From Episyrphus balteatus (Eukaryota; Arthropoda; Insecta; Diptera; Syrphidae), in contig NC_079136.1 in NCBI RefSeq assembly GCF_945859705.1, forward strand, positions 92,255,120 through 92,319,119: DNA of 64,000 nucleotides, in the 5' to 3' direction. This document shows positions 49,216-60,777 of this stretch, piece after piece. The position numbers were made by a program, and so were the translations under genes. A model generated the notes under the pieces. The model did no database searches. It was given only the letters and a program-made list of their open reading frames with translations, and was not told the origin of the DNA. Position 1 is the first letter of the stretch. Each line of letters opens with the position of its first letter.

Positions 49216-52200
49216 TATTTGATCCGAAAATATCTGCTTCCGAATGTAAGAAAAAAAATATTTCGATTGGAAATAATTCAGCAACCAGAGGTCCAAGAAA
49301 CTTATAGCGTTTTCGTTTGGTCGTCCGGGACTGTCCGGAATTCTTCCAAACGATTCTGAAACTGTTCGTTTGGCACTCAATGACAGTTCTAATTCTGAAA
49401 AGAAGAGAAAATCGATTCCGAATTTTGAGGCAGAATCAAAAACAGAATCACGCACACATATGTTCACACTTAAGACGTCGAAGTAATGAAATGTCATTCT
49501 TTTTTGTTCATTTCTCAATTTTAAGATTTTTAACTATGTACAAACTATACTATATATATAACTACATTAAAATAAAGTGAAGAAAACGAAAAAAAAAATT
49601 GATAACTAAATATTTAAAAAAAATAAACAAAACAAAACTTTCATCACACGTTCGCATTTGAGGTTTCACAAATACAAAGAAACCCAAAATTCAGAATAAA
49701 AAAAAGTACCTATCTAACTCTGATCGTTTGGCATTCCGGATCGGACAGTCCCGGACAGTTCTGAGAATTCCCAAACGAAAACGCTATTAAGGTTTTCAGA
49801 GGCCTTTCTTTTGATGTATCACTGAATGGATTTAGAGAACTTTTTTGAAAGTGCATTATTTTTAGGCAAGGGGTTAACCTTGATTTTTTCTCGATAATCC
49901 TAAAAAAAATAGATTTGAAATTCTTTACATAAATCGATAGACCTATTCATTGTGAGCTCATATCTGCAAACCAAATCTTGTTTCGAGACCTTGATCCGAA
50001 AATACCTGCTTCCGAATGTAAGAAAAAAAATATTTACATTGTAAATGATTCAGCAACCAGAAGTTCAAGAAACTTTTGGTTTTCAGTTATGAATAGAGCT
50101 CAAAGAGGCCTTTCTTTTGATGTATCACTGAATGGATTTAGAGAACTTTTTTGAAAGTGCATTATTTTTAGGCAAGGGGTTAACCTTGATTTTTTCTCAA
50201 TAATCTTAAAAAAATAGATTTCTAATTTTTTACATAAATCGAATAGCCCTATTCATTGTGAGGTCATATCTGTAAACCAAATCTTGTTCCGAGACCTTGA
50301 TCCGAAAATATCTGCTTCCGAATGTTAGAAAAAAAAAATATTTCAACTGGAAATAATTCAGCACCCACACGTCCAAGAAACTTTTGGTTTTCAGTTATGA
50401 ATAGAGCTCAAAGAGTCCTTTCTATTGATGTATCACTTGATGGATTTAGAGAACTTTTTTGAAAATCCATTATTTTTAGGCAATTTTTTCTCGAAAATCC
50501 TAAAAAAAATAGATTTGAAATTCTTTACATAAATCGATAGACCTATTCATTGTGAGCTCATATCTGCAAACCAAATCTTGTTTCGAGACCTTGATCCGAA
50601 AATACCTGCTTCCGAATGTAAGAAAAAAAATATTTCCATTGTAAATGATTCAGCAACCAGAAGTTCAAGTAACTTTTGGTTTTCAGTTATGAATAGAGCT
50701 CAAAGAGGCCTTTCTTTTGATGTATCACTGAATGGATTTAGAGAACTTTTTTGAAAGTGCAAGGGGTTAACCTTGATTTTTTCTCGATAATCTTAAAAAA
50801 ATAGATTTCTAATTTTTTACATAAATCGAATAGCCCTATTCATTGTGAGGTCATATCTGTAAACCAAATCTTGTTCCGAGACCTTGATCCGAAAATATCT
50901 GCTTCCGAATGTTAGAAAAAAAAAATATTTCAACTGGAAATAATTCAGCACCCACACGTCCAAGAAACTTTTGGTTTTCAGTTATGAATAGAGCTCAAAG
51001 AGGCCTTTCTTTTGATGTATCACTTGATGGATTTAGAGAACTTTTTTGAAAATCCATTATTTTTAGGCAAGGTTGATTTTTTCTCGAAAATCCTAAAAAA
51101 AATAGATTTGAAATTCTTTACATAAATCGATAGACCTATTCATTGTGAGCTCATATCTGCAAACCAAATCTTGTTTCGAGACCTTGATCCGAAAATACCT
51201 GCTTCCGAATGTAAGAAAAAAAATATTTCCATTGTAAATAATTCAGCAACCAGACGTCCAAGAAACTTTTGGTTTTCAGTTATGAATAGATCTCAAAGAG
51301 GCCTTTCTTTTGATGTATCACTTAATGGATTTAGAGAACTTTTTTGAAAATGCATTATTTTTAGGCAAGGGGTTAACCTTGATTTTTTCTCGAAAATCCT
51401 AAAAAAAATAGATTTGAAATTCTTTACATAAATCGATAGACCTATTCATTGTGAGCTCATATCTGCAAACCAAATCTTGTTTCGAGACCTTGATCCGAAA
51501 ATACCTGCTTCCGAATGTAAGAAAAAAAATATTTCCATTGTAAATAATTCAGCAACCAGACGTCCAAGAAACTTTTGGTTTTCAGTTATGAATAGATCTC
51601 AAAGAGGCCTTTCTTTTGATGTATCACTTAATGGATTTAGAGAACTTTTTTTTAGACAAGGGGTTAACCTTGATTTTTTCTCGAAAATCCAAAAAAAAAA
51701 ATAGATTTGATTTTTTTTACATAAATCGATAGACCTATTCATTGTGAGCTCATATCTGTAAACCAAATCTTGTTCCGAGACCTTGATCCGAAAATATCTG
51801 CTTCCAAAAGTAAAGAAAAAATATTTCAATTGCAAATAATTCAGCAACCAGACGTCCAAGAAACTTTTGGTTTTCAGTTATGAATAGAGCTCAAAGAGGC
51901 CTTTCTTTTGATGTATAACTTGATAAGTTTATATGCATTATATTTAGGCAAGGGGTTAACCTTGATTTTTTCTCGAAAATCCTAAAAAAATAGATTTGTA
52001 ATTTTTTACATAAATCGATAGGCCTTTTCATTTTGATCTCATATCTGCAAACCAAATCTTGTTTCGAGACCTAGATTCGAAAATATCTGCTTCCGAATGT
52101 AAGAAAATAAAAAATTTCGAATGGAAATATTTCAGCAACCAGACTTCCAAGAAACTTTTAGTTTTCAATTATGAATAGTACTCAAATAGGCCTTTATTTT

Positions 52201-52330
52201 GATGTATCACTTAATGGATTTAGGGAACTTTTTTGAAAATGCATTATTTTTAGGCAAGGGGTTAACTTTGATTTTTTCTCGAAAATCTTAAAAACAAATT
52301 TGTAACTTCTTTTCCTAAATGGATAGGCCT
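49216..52330. repeat. Tandem array of ~300-bp units with higher-order structure
   Basis: Units share the order CTTGATCCGAAAATA, CTGCTTCCGAATGT, AATTCAGCA-CCA, GTTTTCAGTTATGAATAGA, GGCCTTTCTTTTGATGTAT, GGATTTAGAGAACTTTTTT and AGGGGTTAACCTTGATTTTT. GATCCGAAAATA recurs near 49219, 49993, 50299, 50593, 50886, 51186, 51491, 51785 and (as GATTCGAAAATA) 52075, a period of about 295-310 bp; the first interval is enlarged by an insertion at 49305-49786. Units alternate between two variants in the first half (see findings). The last unit is degraded near 52280-52330. No coding potential. It lies downstream of the FAM43-like gene. Confidence 0.9.
49305..49786. mobile_element. MITE inserted in a satellite unit, TTA flanks
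   Basis: The ends TAGCGTTTTCGTTTGG and CCAAACGAAAACGCTA are perfect inverted repeats. Subterminal GGGACTGTCCGGAATTC-like and GGACAGTCCCGGACAG blocks also pair. TTA occurs on both sides. The satellite unit text resumes on either side (GTCCAAGAAACT before, GGTTTTCAGAGGCCTTTC after), so the insertion post-dates the array unit. A 3-bp TTA duplication would suit PIF/Harbinger, but the superfamily is uncertain. Confidence 0.75.
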
Positions 52331-52375
52331 CTTTTTTTCTGGTTGAGTATATTCTAGAGGTGTCTAGCAATCGAT

Positions 52376-52396
52376 TTTTCGGACCCACCCTAATGA
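52376..52396. other. Isolated TAGGGTGGGTCCG-type transposon end
   Basis: CGGACCCACCCTA here resembles the right terminus of the 24651-25987 element (TGACCCACCCTA). No partner end was found within several kilobases upstream, so this is either a solo end or a truncated copy abutting the satellite. Confidence 0.35.
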
Positions 52397-52399
52397 TTA

Positions 52400-52940
52400 C
52401 AACATATTTTAGCTTATAATTGAATTTTGACTCAGTAAAATCATCTCTTTTATGTGTAAAATCATCCATCAATAAAACAAAACACAAGTAATTTAATTTA
52501 AAAAGTTCTTAATTTCAATTTTGTTTTCAATAAGCTTTAGGTATATAATATAAATTTCACAAATAATATAATATAATGTTAAATAAAATTTATATAAAAA
52601 AAACAATGCAACAAACAATCATTTTTTGCAAATAAAATTATCATCTCTTTTCTTAAGTTTAAATACAATAAAACCTATAACATTGTCTAGTATATAACTT
52701 AAAAATAATACGGGAGCGGAAGGGCGTTCGTTAGAAGAAAACATTTTAATTTATATAAATTTAAACAATATAAAACTATGTTACATATTACAAGAAAAAA
52801 CACTTCATACATACACAATCGATAAAAATAAGTTTTTTTTTTTAAATATTTGTTGAAACAACATTTGTGCTGAAATAAATATTTTAACAAAATAAAACAA
52901 TAGATTTCGTCATTATGATAATTATATAAGTAAATTGGTC
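52400..52940 (-). other. 3' flank/UTR of the FAM43-like gene
   Basis: AT-rich DNA immediately after the stop codon at 52941-52943 (minus strand). It probably includes the 3' UTR. I could not identify a convincing minus-strand AATAAA. No other gene is seen. Confidence 0.4.
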
Positions 52941-54314
52941 TTAAACTGCGGTACTTGTACTCGCCCGCTGACTACTGGAGCTGCTAATGTTTGCTGTCTT
53001 TTGTACATCCTGATACTCTACATAGCCAGACTCATCACTGCATTCAGAATCCGACCCATCGTGGTCGTTTTTTGGTTTTAATCGGGTGCTTTCTTTGAAT
53101 GACGAATTAGGCTGTTGTAACTTGAGGGAGATTTTCGAGCAAAAAAGCCCCTCATTCGAGTTTCTTTGGCAATTCTCCTCTTCAGCAGCTGTATCTTCTG
53201 CTGTTGAGGGTCCTTCAGTAGATGAATAGCTTATTGTTTGGGTTCTTTGCTGTTGTTGAAGGTGGCGAAACTTTAACGATATATCATCAGCATTAGCTGT
53301 CACTGTGCTTGCTGTTTCACATCCGCTCGATATTGATCCTTCATCACTATCCATCGATAATTGTTTTCGGTTTGCTATCACTGGAGCCACACTACTTGTT
53401 CCTTGGTTCTCCAATGAGCTCTCTTCGCTGCTCATCGAAAGATGTTGTATCTTTCGCATCGAATTTCGATGAAGCATATTCAATATGCTAGCCTGACGAA
53501 AAAACAAGTCATCTGTTGAGAGCTCTTCCTCATCATCGTCATCGCTGCAAAGTCCACCAATTGTATTTTGACATGGTCTTTCAGCTTCGATATGACCAGC
53601 TGAGGGTTCATAGTTTGGATGTTCCTCGACTAGGCCATCTTCACCATGATTATCTCCATCGTGATCAAGGTCATTTAAAGAATTTGTAAGATCATTTAAA
53701 CTTGTACTATTCGTGTTCTTAATCATTTGCAGGTCGAAATAAGGAAGAAGTTCTCCAGCTAGAGGGGAATCTGTGTCGTAATTGTTGAAAATCAACAACT
53801 TTTCGTAGTCGTCTTCATCGGAGCCCAAATCTGCTGACTTTTTGTTGCTTTCATCGTTTTTGTGTTCATCGTCATGTTGCTTTGTCATAGCTTTGCTGTG
53901 TTCTTTGGTATTACAGCATCCATTGCTGCTAGTGATATTATCAAATGTTTCACAGAAATTCGGTCTTGTCTTCCCAGTACGTCTTATGGAGTGACCACGC
54001 CGACATCTTCGCCTACCCAAAGTCATAGCCGGATATAGAGAATCCTTTTGACAACAGGCTTTCATTTCTGGTTCATTGGTTTCTTCGATTTCTTCGCCAT
54101 CTTCTTCACCAATTGCTTCTTCAATGGCCATTAGCTTTGGTGCTGACTTTGATCTCTCTAAGGGCGGCCTATAATTGTTACCACCAACCGAAAGTAGAAT
54201 TTTTCTCCTTGGTAAACTTGGATTGTCATAGGCCGAATTTGCCAAACTTAATCTTGCATTCTGTTTGAGGATTTTCTCTCGTTTAAAATCTCTCAGAGCA
54301 CGATCTAGATTTTC
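52941..54314 (-). CDS. FAM43-like gene, terminal coding exon
   Basis: It encodes residues 427-883. It begins ENLDRALRDFKREKILK, which closes the PTB region with an amphipathic helix, and continues as an acidic, Ser-rich tail (GSEDDDYEKLL-like clusters, several Ser/Asp/Glu runs) to the TAA at 52941-52943. It follows a 63-bp intron (54315-54377). Confidence 0.85.
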   Translation of the reverse strand, partial: ENLDRALRDFKREKILKQNARLSLANSAYDNPSLPRRKILLSVGGNNYRPPLERSKSAPKLMAIEEAIGEEDGEEIEETNEPEMKACCQKDSLYPAMTLGRRRCRRGHSIRRTGKTRPNFCETFDNITSSNGCCNTKEHSKAMTKQHDDEHKNDESNKKSADLGSDEDDYEKLLIFNNYDTDSPLAGELLPYFDLQMIKNTNSTSLNDLTNSLNDLDHDGDNHGEDGLVEEHPNYEPSAGHIEAERPCQNTIGGLCSDDDDEEELSTDDLFFRQASILNMLHRNSMRKIQHLSMSSEESSLENQGTSSVAPVIANRKQLSMDSDEGSISSGCETASTVTANADDISLKFRHLQQQQRTQTISYSSTEGPSTAEDTAAEEENCQRNSNEGLFCSKISLKLQQPNSSFKESTRLKPKNDHDGSDSECSDESGYVEYQDVQKTANISSSSSQRASTSTAV

Positions 54315-57300
54315 CTGAAAGTCACAAAAAAAACAAAAATTAGTCCATGACTAAAATTAATAATTTTAACAACTTACTTTTAAGGTACTACAGATTTCTT
54401 GAACAACTTTCTCTTTACTGCATAATATTGCATGACACCGCAATTCATGTTTAAGTTTTCGACCCTCATGTCTGTAAATCCAACAGAATACTCGTGGAAA
54501 ATTCTTCGGGGCACAACAATGGGTTATCCGATTTGCCCAGTATTCGGTAAGTCCGTGTTGTCGTGTTGTTGCTTTCAGTCCAGAAGCGCAAACTTTAATT
54601 CGCATTATCACATCGGGTTTGTTATTTTGTTGGTAGTTGCGCCAAAGGGTGTTTAATTGCTTTTCAACGCAACCTTCTCCTGAAACAAAAAAAAAGGTTT
54701 TTGGTTAAACTTTTTAGCTTATAGGTCTATATTGGTAAAGAATAAAATTAAAATACAGATCTAGTGCCCACCAACCAAGGGCTCAAACCCTGACAAGACC
54801 TCAACTTTGTTATTCGACGATTGTAAGCCAACTCTATGAAACTAAAATAAAAATGCATTTTAGCTGGTATTCCAAAAGAGTTAACGAAATCTTTTTGAAA
54901 GGCAGATAGGTTATGAGCTCTCTCACAGTGGTGTCTTTCATGGTTTTTTTGCTTCAAAAGTCATTTTCATGACAATTTCTTGACGAAAAGTGATGCAATT
55001 TTATACACTGGAGGATATTAGGTAGGAGAATACGAAATAGCTGCCAACTTTTGTTTATTCATCATATTACTGGCTCGAAAATGATGGGCAGAATTAGAGT
55101 TTAGATAGAATTTTCATTTTCAAAACAGTTCGATCTTGGATTCAGGTGTAAACTATTCATATTCAATGAAAAAAGGAATTTGGAAACAAAGTGCAAAAAG
55201 TGCCAAATTAGTAAATCATACTTTTAGTAATTTTTTATGGTATTTCCTGAATAGTTTTATTATTGCCAACAATGTTTTAAGGTAATGAATAAAAACATGA
55301 AATAATTGAAAATAAAATTAAAATGTTCAACAAAACTGAATATCTAAGCTTTCGTTGAATCAAAATATTGCTTTGAATAGATTGTAATATTGTAATATTG
55401 AAGTAAAATAAATTTTTGACTTCTCGCTTTTGAGATTTAAGAATTTCAAGATGAATTTTTCTTTCGACGTGACGACATAGCGATAGCTATACACATGTGT
55501 ATATTTTTTTTACTTCGGATTCGAATTTAGAATAGTGAAATCAATTAGAAAAATATAGGTATTTTGATTCAACGAAAAATTGTAAAATAACATTGAAAGA
55601 GATCTCTTTCATACAATTAAATACTTTACGTTTTTTTTACGTTTTTAAATTGTAATAAACTAAAATAGCGTTTCATTAACATTAGTTAACGTGCGGCAGC
55701 AATTTATTTATCTCCCTCCGCAAGTTTGGCTATACATTAGACCGTTTTAGCAGTACGCTGACATGTCGTACGTTTTCGTGCGGGAAGTTGTTTCAAAAGC
55801 TAAACTGAGGTCTCGCGGGTTCAACGCAAACCACCTGAACTAAGGTTCTGAATTATTAGAGGTTTTGATTGGTAAGATGTCATGAGTAAGTAAGGTGAAA
55901 GGGAACGATTCGTGCTGCCCAACCTGGCCATTTAAAAAACAAAATATGTTTAACAATATGTTTAAATTAAACTACAAATTGAACTCAGTTCAAGATTAAA
56001 CAAAAAATAAATTGTTTAAGAGGTCTAGATGAATCTATTCATTTGCCTACCTGAGAGAGTAGGTTCTTAAAATAATAAATGAAAAATATACGAGTAGACA
56101 AAGTGTAACCTATGAAATGGGTATTTTTTTTTTTTCAAATGCCAGCTGTTTTTTTTTTTTCTAGGATACCTTGTTCCAAACCGTTTTAAGTGAGCAAATA
56201 ATGATTTTTCTACATAATGGGTCATATGCATACAAAATAGTAAATGCTTTTACTTGAAAAATTGTAAAGTATGAACGTTTTTTATACTCTTTTGTGCATA
56301 TCAAACCTAGTTTATACGGGCCAATGTCAGAAAAAAATGTGCGAAACAAAATATTTCAATATCGTACTATGTACATTAGAGTGTCCCGTGAGTTTATGAT
56401 GATTTTTGTTTTTTGCTCCTATTTCATCGAAACAGGTATCAAAAGTTGCGTATTAACGAGTAAGATTAAAATGATCTTACTTTTTAATTTGAAATGACTT
56501 TTCGGTCTTTAAAAGTCTTTAGAGGATGAAAAAAGGGTATTTATATAATAGAGGAAGAGGCCTAAAAGTTATAATTGGTGAATGATTTGTATGCAGCCAA
56601 TGAAGTACATGAAGTAAAATCAAATGTTTTGAAACTGTTTTTAAGACATTTTTAGCAGACCATTATTGTTTAACTTTAACCAAAAGTAGAGTTTTAAAAT
56701 CTACAGTGAGATAGTGTTTAAAAAAGCTACCAATATAATAAGTCCTTTTTGTTTAAATAAAAAAAATAACAACTTTTAATTCATAAATCAAAGCTGTTGC
56801 TCATCCAAATCAAAAAATTAATACAAAATAGAAGGAACACGTGTCAAAAACCAGTTTGTTTTTCATATGACAAAAAAAATATGAAATAAAAATAATAAAA
56901 ACAAAAAAATCTGTTTTTTTTTTCTTGTAAATCTTAATAAACCGCAAAACACTCTGATAAATAAATATTCTAACATAGAACTTGCTCAGGTCAACAAATA
57001 AAAAAGTCTATTAACACATTTTAATCTAGAATCAATTTTATTCATATTATAATAATTTATTCATTCTTTGATTTGTAATTTTTTTGATTTAATTATTTTT
57101 ATTAAATCGCACAAAAACCTGATGCTCAAGTTTAAACTTTTCAATTCGAAAATAAAAAAAAAAGCATTAGAATGTGACGATAGTCTCTCGCTGCTGTGGT
57201 GATAGTAAACTAGATATAATAATCCAGAACTTTTTATACAAAAAAAAAAAAAAATAAATAAAACACTAAAATTATACATGTTTTTTTTTTGTAAATTATA

Positions 57301-60300
57301 TACACATTAGAGAGAATCTTCAAAAGGTTTGGCATGTGTTAAATGTTGGTTCTAGTTAGTTTTTTTTTCCAAAAAAAGAAACAAAAAAAAATAATTTATG
57401 ATAATGTTGAGGTATGCATATTTAATTGGAGAAAAATTACAATACAATTTGTGACAGAGATGAAAAAAAATGTATAAATTGTTATTATTTTTATCATGTG
57501 AGCTAAATTGTCAGGTTGTCACACAACTGTGAACAAGTAAATAATATTTAAACAGGGGTCAAACTTGAAGTTCAAGTTAGTGTTCCATTCGAATGTCATT
57601 GACAATGAACTTACAACAATTTGAAATGCGTCTTAATAAAGCAAGAGTAGTGACTGATGACCTAAAGTGACTCTTTTATCTTGTAATTTGTTATAAATAC
57701 ATTTTATTAAAAATTGAGGCATTGAATTTAAATGTTGATGGTTTAATTACATCTTTAATGTTAAAACCTAAAAAAAAAAAAAAAAACAATTTTGGAAACT
57801 CGATCTTTCCAAGCAGTATCTACATAAAATGTTCAAAATTTTAAGGAGAACATTTTTTACTCTCACACTTTTAGTCTATCAACTATTGAAATTGAAGTTC
57901 ATCGATTTAAAAAAAAATGAGCCATGGTAAATGGGGAGAAGAGCGGGGAAGAAGAATACCCCAATTTTCATTTTGTAATAATAATTACAAGTCCTTCTCT
58001 CCATTCTATTGGTCCTTGAAGTCTACAAGGACCAATAGAATGGAGAGAAGGACTTGTTGAATTTTTGTAATGTACCCGCAAATGTTCGTTTCATAGTAGT
58101 AGCTCGAAAGTAACTGGAAATTACAGGCAGTTGTTTAAAAATTTGTTTTGGTCCCTTACCAAAGCTTATTTAATAATGAACGAGCAAATAAATCAGCCAG
58201 GTGGAATTAGCTTAAAGAAATATTAAACATTTTTCTAGAAGTAATGAAGTGCAAAATTTTAAAGGGGCGAGGAGTTTCACTAACTGTATTATATTCAGCT
58301 AGATATGAGACACTATCAACAAAACCCGAAAACGATTAAAAATTAATAGGCAAACCTACTAGAACTTTCTAGACCGCGCCATGAATTTTATCACTAGTCT
58401 CTAATTAAAAAAAAAAAAAACTTCTTCACACCCACAGGTTATGCGAGTAAGGTATCAAAATTTCGCATCTAAGCACTAATTGGTTCATCGATTCAGGACA
58501 CAGCGGCGCCTTTCATGCTTTTTTAGGTCAAAAATCATTTACTTGGCCATTTTTTTCGAGAAAACTGATGAAATTTGGTGTACTGGAGGATAATCGTATG
58601 AAGAATACGAAAAAGCTGAGGTATAAGAACTTCAAGATAATTTTTTGATTTGAATTAAGTACATATATTAAAATTAATTAGAAAAGTATTTTTTATTTCA
58701 ACGAAAAATTAAATATATTCAATTTCGTTTAATTTAGTAATTTTTACCATATAATGCTTTTTAAATTTCTTTTTAAAAACATATGTACAATATAGACAAT
58801 CAATTTTTTTAAGAAAGTTAGTAAGTTGTCAAAATTGTTGTTTATTAATAAAAAATCAAAGAAATAGCACAGTAAAAGGTCTCAATTCAATTCAATTTAA
58901 GTTTATTGAGACTTTCTTTTTTTTTACATTTGATTTTTAAAAGTAATAATACTAGTACTAGGTTTTGTTGCTGACTTGGAATTGGTATAGCTTATACATA
59001 AATATAGACCAATTCCAAGTCAATGTTTTAATGATTTGACAATTTTTGGACTTTGTTTTCAAAATTTTTGTTTTTTTTATTGAATATGAATAGTTATACA
59101 GCTTTTTTGTCCTTTGAAAAAAAAAAGGAAACAGATGCACTTTTTCGCTTCGAGGGCATACAAGCCGTTGTGTAACAAAATTTGGCACTTAAATTTGTCT
59201 GTTTTTCTTTTTGTGCTTGTAAAAAAGTGTGCAGATTGGTATATCTTTTTATATGAGAGCCGTTAAGTTATTAATCGCTCAAAGAATTCGCTCGAACGGT
59301 ATGGTATGTGAGTCAACAGCTATAAATTGCTTGATGTAAAAATTTGTAAACATTTTAGTTGGTAAGGAACGGGTTTCAAAAACGAAAAAGTAGAAAGAGA
59401 AGAAATGACTAGCGCAATTACCCAAAAAAGTAGGCATACATTCAACACATTTGTATACCAGTTTAAAATGAATATTTATTATTATGAAACATTTGTTTCT
59501 GTACTACAATTTTTTTTTTAATTCAAAAATCATTCAAATCGCTTTAAATCGGACAGGTTGATGAAAAAGGACAGACATTTCAATAGCCTTTAATCTCTTT
59601 CTTCGTTAAGTAATGCGAATTAAAATCGCTTTCATCGAAACCAAATCAAAGGAAATGTCTATACATATTTCAAAATCTAAGCGTTAACCGCTCAGTCACG
59701 CACTTTAAATTCGCTTACACTCAGGTATTCATTCAAAATCGAATTAAAATGAATCAACAAATTTTTGACAATATTGATAGATAGAAATAATAACAACTTA
59801 CCTTTAGCCCAACCAGTGAGCACATTGCCCAAATAGGAGACCTTAAACTCCGGATCTGGATTACTAATGTCTACACTATGCGTCCTCTTCCACCACAATT
59901 TGCCCAGCCCGCGGGAAATTGTTCGAAAAGCTTTCGCACTTAAGTCCTTGTTGCTGTCATGAAAATTCTCCAAATTAAGTGCTGCCACATCTTTATTACT
60001 AACACTTAAACTTGTCGTTGTACTTAGTCCGCTACCACCACCACCACCATGACAACCACTGCCAATATCAGGCAGATCCTCATCTTCCTTACAATACTTT
60101 TTAAATCTTTCCATATAAGGTGCATTGGTTCTTCTTCGTCCACCCGAAAATGTGTTGAATTTTGTCTTAACATCACCACCACCGTTACCACCTGAAGCTG
60201 CTGCCAATTCCTTTTCAAATTTCTTTGTATTATAAGTATTCCCAAGTAACCTGGCTATCGAGGCAGCTTTGACAAATTTATGATGTTGATGATGGTTACC

Positions 60301-60777
60301 ACAGTTTTGTGCATCTTGAGGGATAGTACCTATAAGTGACATTTGCAATTTGGTATCGTTCGTTTGTGTCGAATCATTTGTGACAACACTAGGACTGGAT
60401 TTATTATTGATTTTCTTGCTAAACGCAAACAATGATAGTCTATCCAAACTGGATAAAGATGCTTTTATATTTCCTTTTACGTCATTATTATTATTACTAG
60501 TAACGTTATTATAATTTGTTCTATTTGGTAGCACTGATTTCTTTAAGCCATTCTGAATTTCAATCTTTTTATTATGAATTTGTTGTTGATCGACCACAGC
60601 CACTGTCGTCGGAGGAGGAACATCTTCCTTTTTCCAATCCTTGTTGACAACTATTGTCGCTTGATGTGGCCGAAGTACAAAATCAACTTCATCTTTGGAT
60701 TGGGTTCCGTGATTGGTCATAATATTGCCGATTATGCAATTATTATTTGTAGTGGAATTAATTGTACTCAACATCAT
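52941..60777 (-). CDS. FAM43-like PTB/PID-domain protein
   Basis: Spliced minus-strand coding sequence: 60777-59802, 54679-54378 and 54314-52941, giving 883 residues. Junctions: GCTAAAG then GTAAGT (phase 1), acceptor TTTGTTTCAG, donor GTAAGT after TTAAAA (phase 0), acceptor GACTTTCAG. Residues 1-300 are Asn/Ser/Gly-rich and disordered. The PTB (phosphotyrosine-binding/PID) domain spans about 305-440: DPEFKVSYLGNVLTGWAKG, MRIKVCASGLKATTR, NRITHCCAPKNFPRVFCWIY and RCHAILCSKEKVV, matching the layout of vertebrate FAM43A/B as I recall them. After it come a short basic helix (FKREKILKQNARL), an ERSKSAPKL motif and a long acidic Ser/Glu/Asp tail. PTB proteins of this kind are usually cytoplasmic adaptors; the ligand and pathway are not shown. 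The start is the first ATG of an open frame; the second Met is adjacent. Confidence 0.82.
54378..54679 (-). CDS. FAM43-like gene, coding exon 2 (PTB core)
   Basis: It encodes residues 326-426, from GEGCVEKQLNTLWRNYQQ through the PTB core to EICSTLK. The acceptor TTTCAG and donor GTAAGT restore the frame exactly on both sides (phase 1 in, phase 0 out). Confidence 0.85.
54910..55460. repeat. Dispersed repeat, copy A
   Basis: The order CTTTCATGGTTTTTT, GTCATTTTCATGACAATTTC, ACACTGGAGGATATTAG, AGAATACGAAA-AGCTG is shared with copy B at 58490-58760. The copies are diverged with indels, so boundaries are approximate. The element type is not known. Confidence 0.45.
57987..58057. repeat. Perfect 32-bp hairpin in FAM43-like intron
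   Basis: The left arm 57987-58018 and right arm 58026-58057 are exact reverse complements over 32 bp, separated by a 7-nt loop (AAGTCTA). The arm starts ACAAGTCCTTCTCTCCATTC. The precision is much higher than in the older elements nearby. It could be a young palindromic duplication, a small RNA precursor or a hairpin MITE core; nothing in the sequence decides. Confidence 0.8.
58490..58760. repeat. Dispersed repeat, copy B
   Basis: It matches copy A at 54910-55460: CCTTTCATGCTTTTTT, AAAAATCATTTACTTGGCC, GTACTGGAGGATAATCG, GAATACGAAAAAGCTGAGG and TTCAACGAAAAATT. Both copies are in the same intron and orientation. Confidence 0.45.
58973..59021. repeat. 14-bp perfect stem-loop
   Basis: GACTTGGAATTGGT (58973-58986) pairs with ACCAATTCCAAGTC (59008-59021) around a 21-nt AT-rich loop. 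It is short and of unknown significance; possibly a remnant of an inverted-repeat element. Confidence 0.55.
59802..60777 (-). CDS. FAM43-like gene, coding exon 1
   Basis: It encodes residues 1-325 plus one base: a low-complexity N-terminal region (Asn runs, Gly-rich HGGGGGSG, basic KKFEKEL and GGRRRTN) and the first PTB strand region (WWKRTHSVDISNPDPEFKVS). The donor is GTAAGT. Confidence 0.82.

Larger units (their letters stand above)
54680..59801 (-). other. FAM43-like intron 1 (5.1 kb)
   Basis: Intron without coding evidence. It contains two diverged copies of one dispersed repeat (about 54910-55460 and 58490-58760), the perfect hairpin 57987-58057, a second hairpin 58973-59021, and many A/T homopolymers. 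The short frames inside lack domains. Confidence 0.7.

Noticed and set aside
49007..52487. Several 70-100 residue frames in the satellite array
   Set aside because: They recur with the repeat unit and are broken by unit-specific indels; no domain.
55740..55860. tRNA-like GCGGGTTCAACGC segment
   Set aside because: A B-box-like core is present, but I find no A box at the right distance and no acceptor stem, so I do not call a tRNA or SINE.
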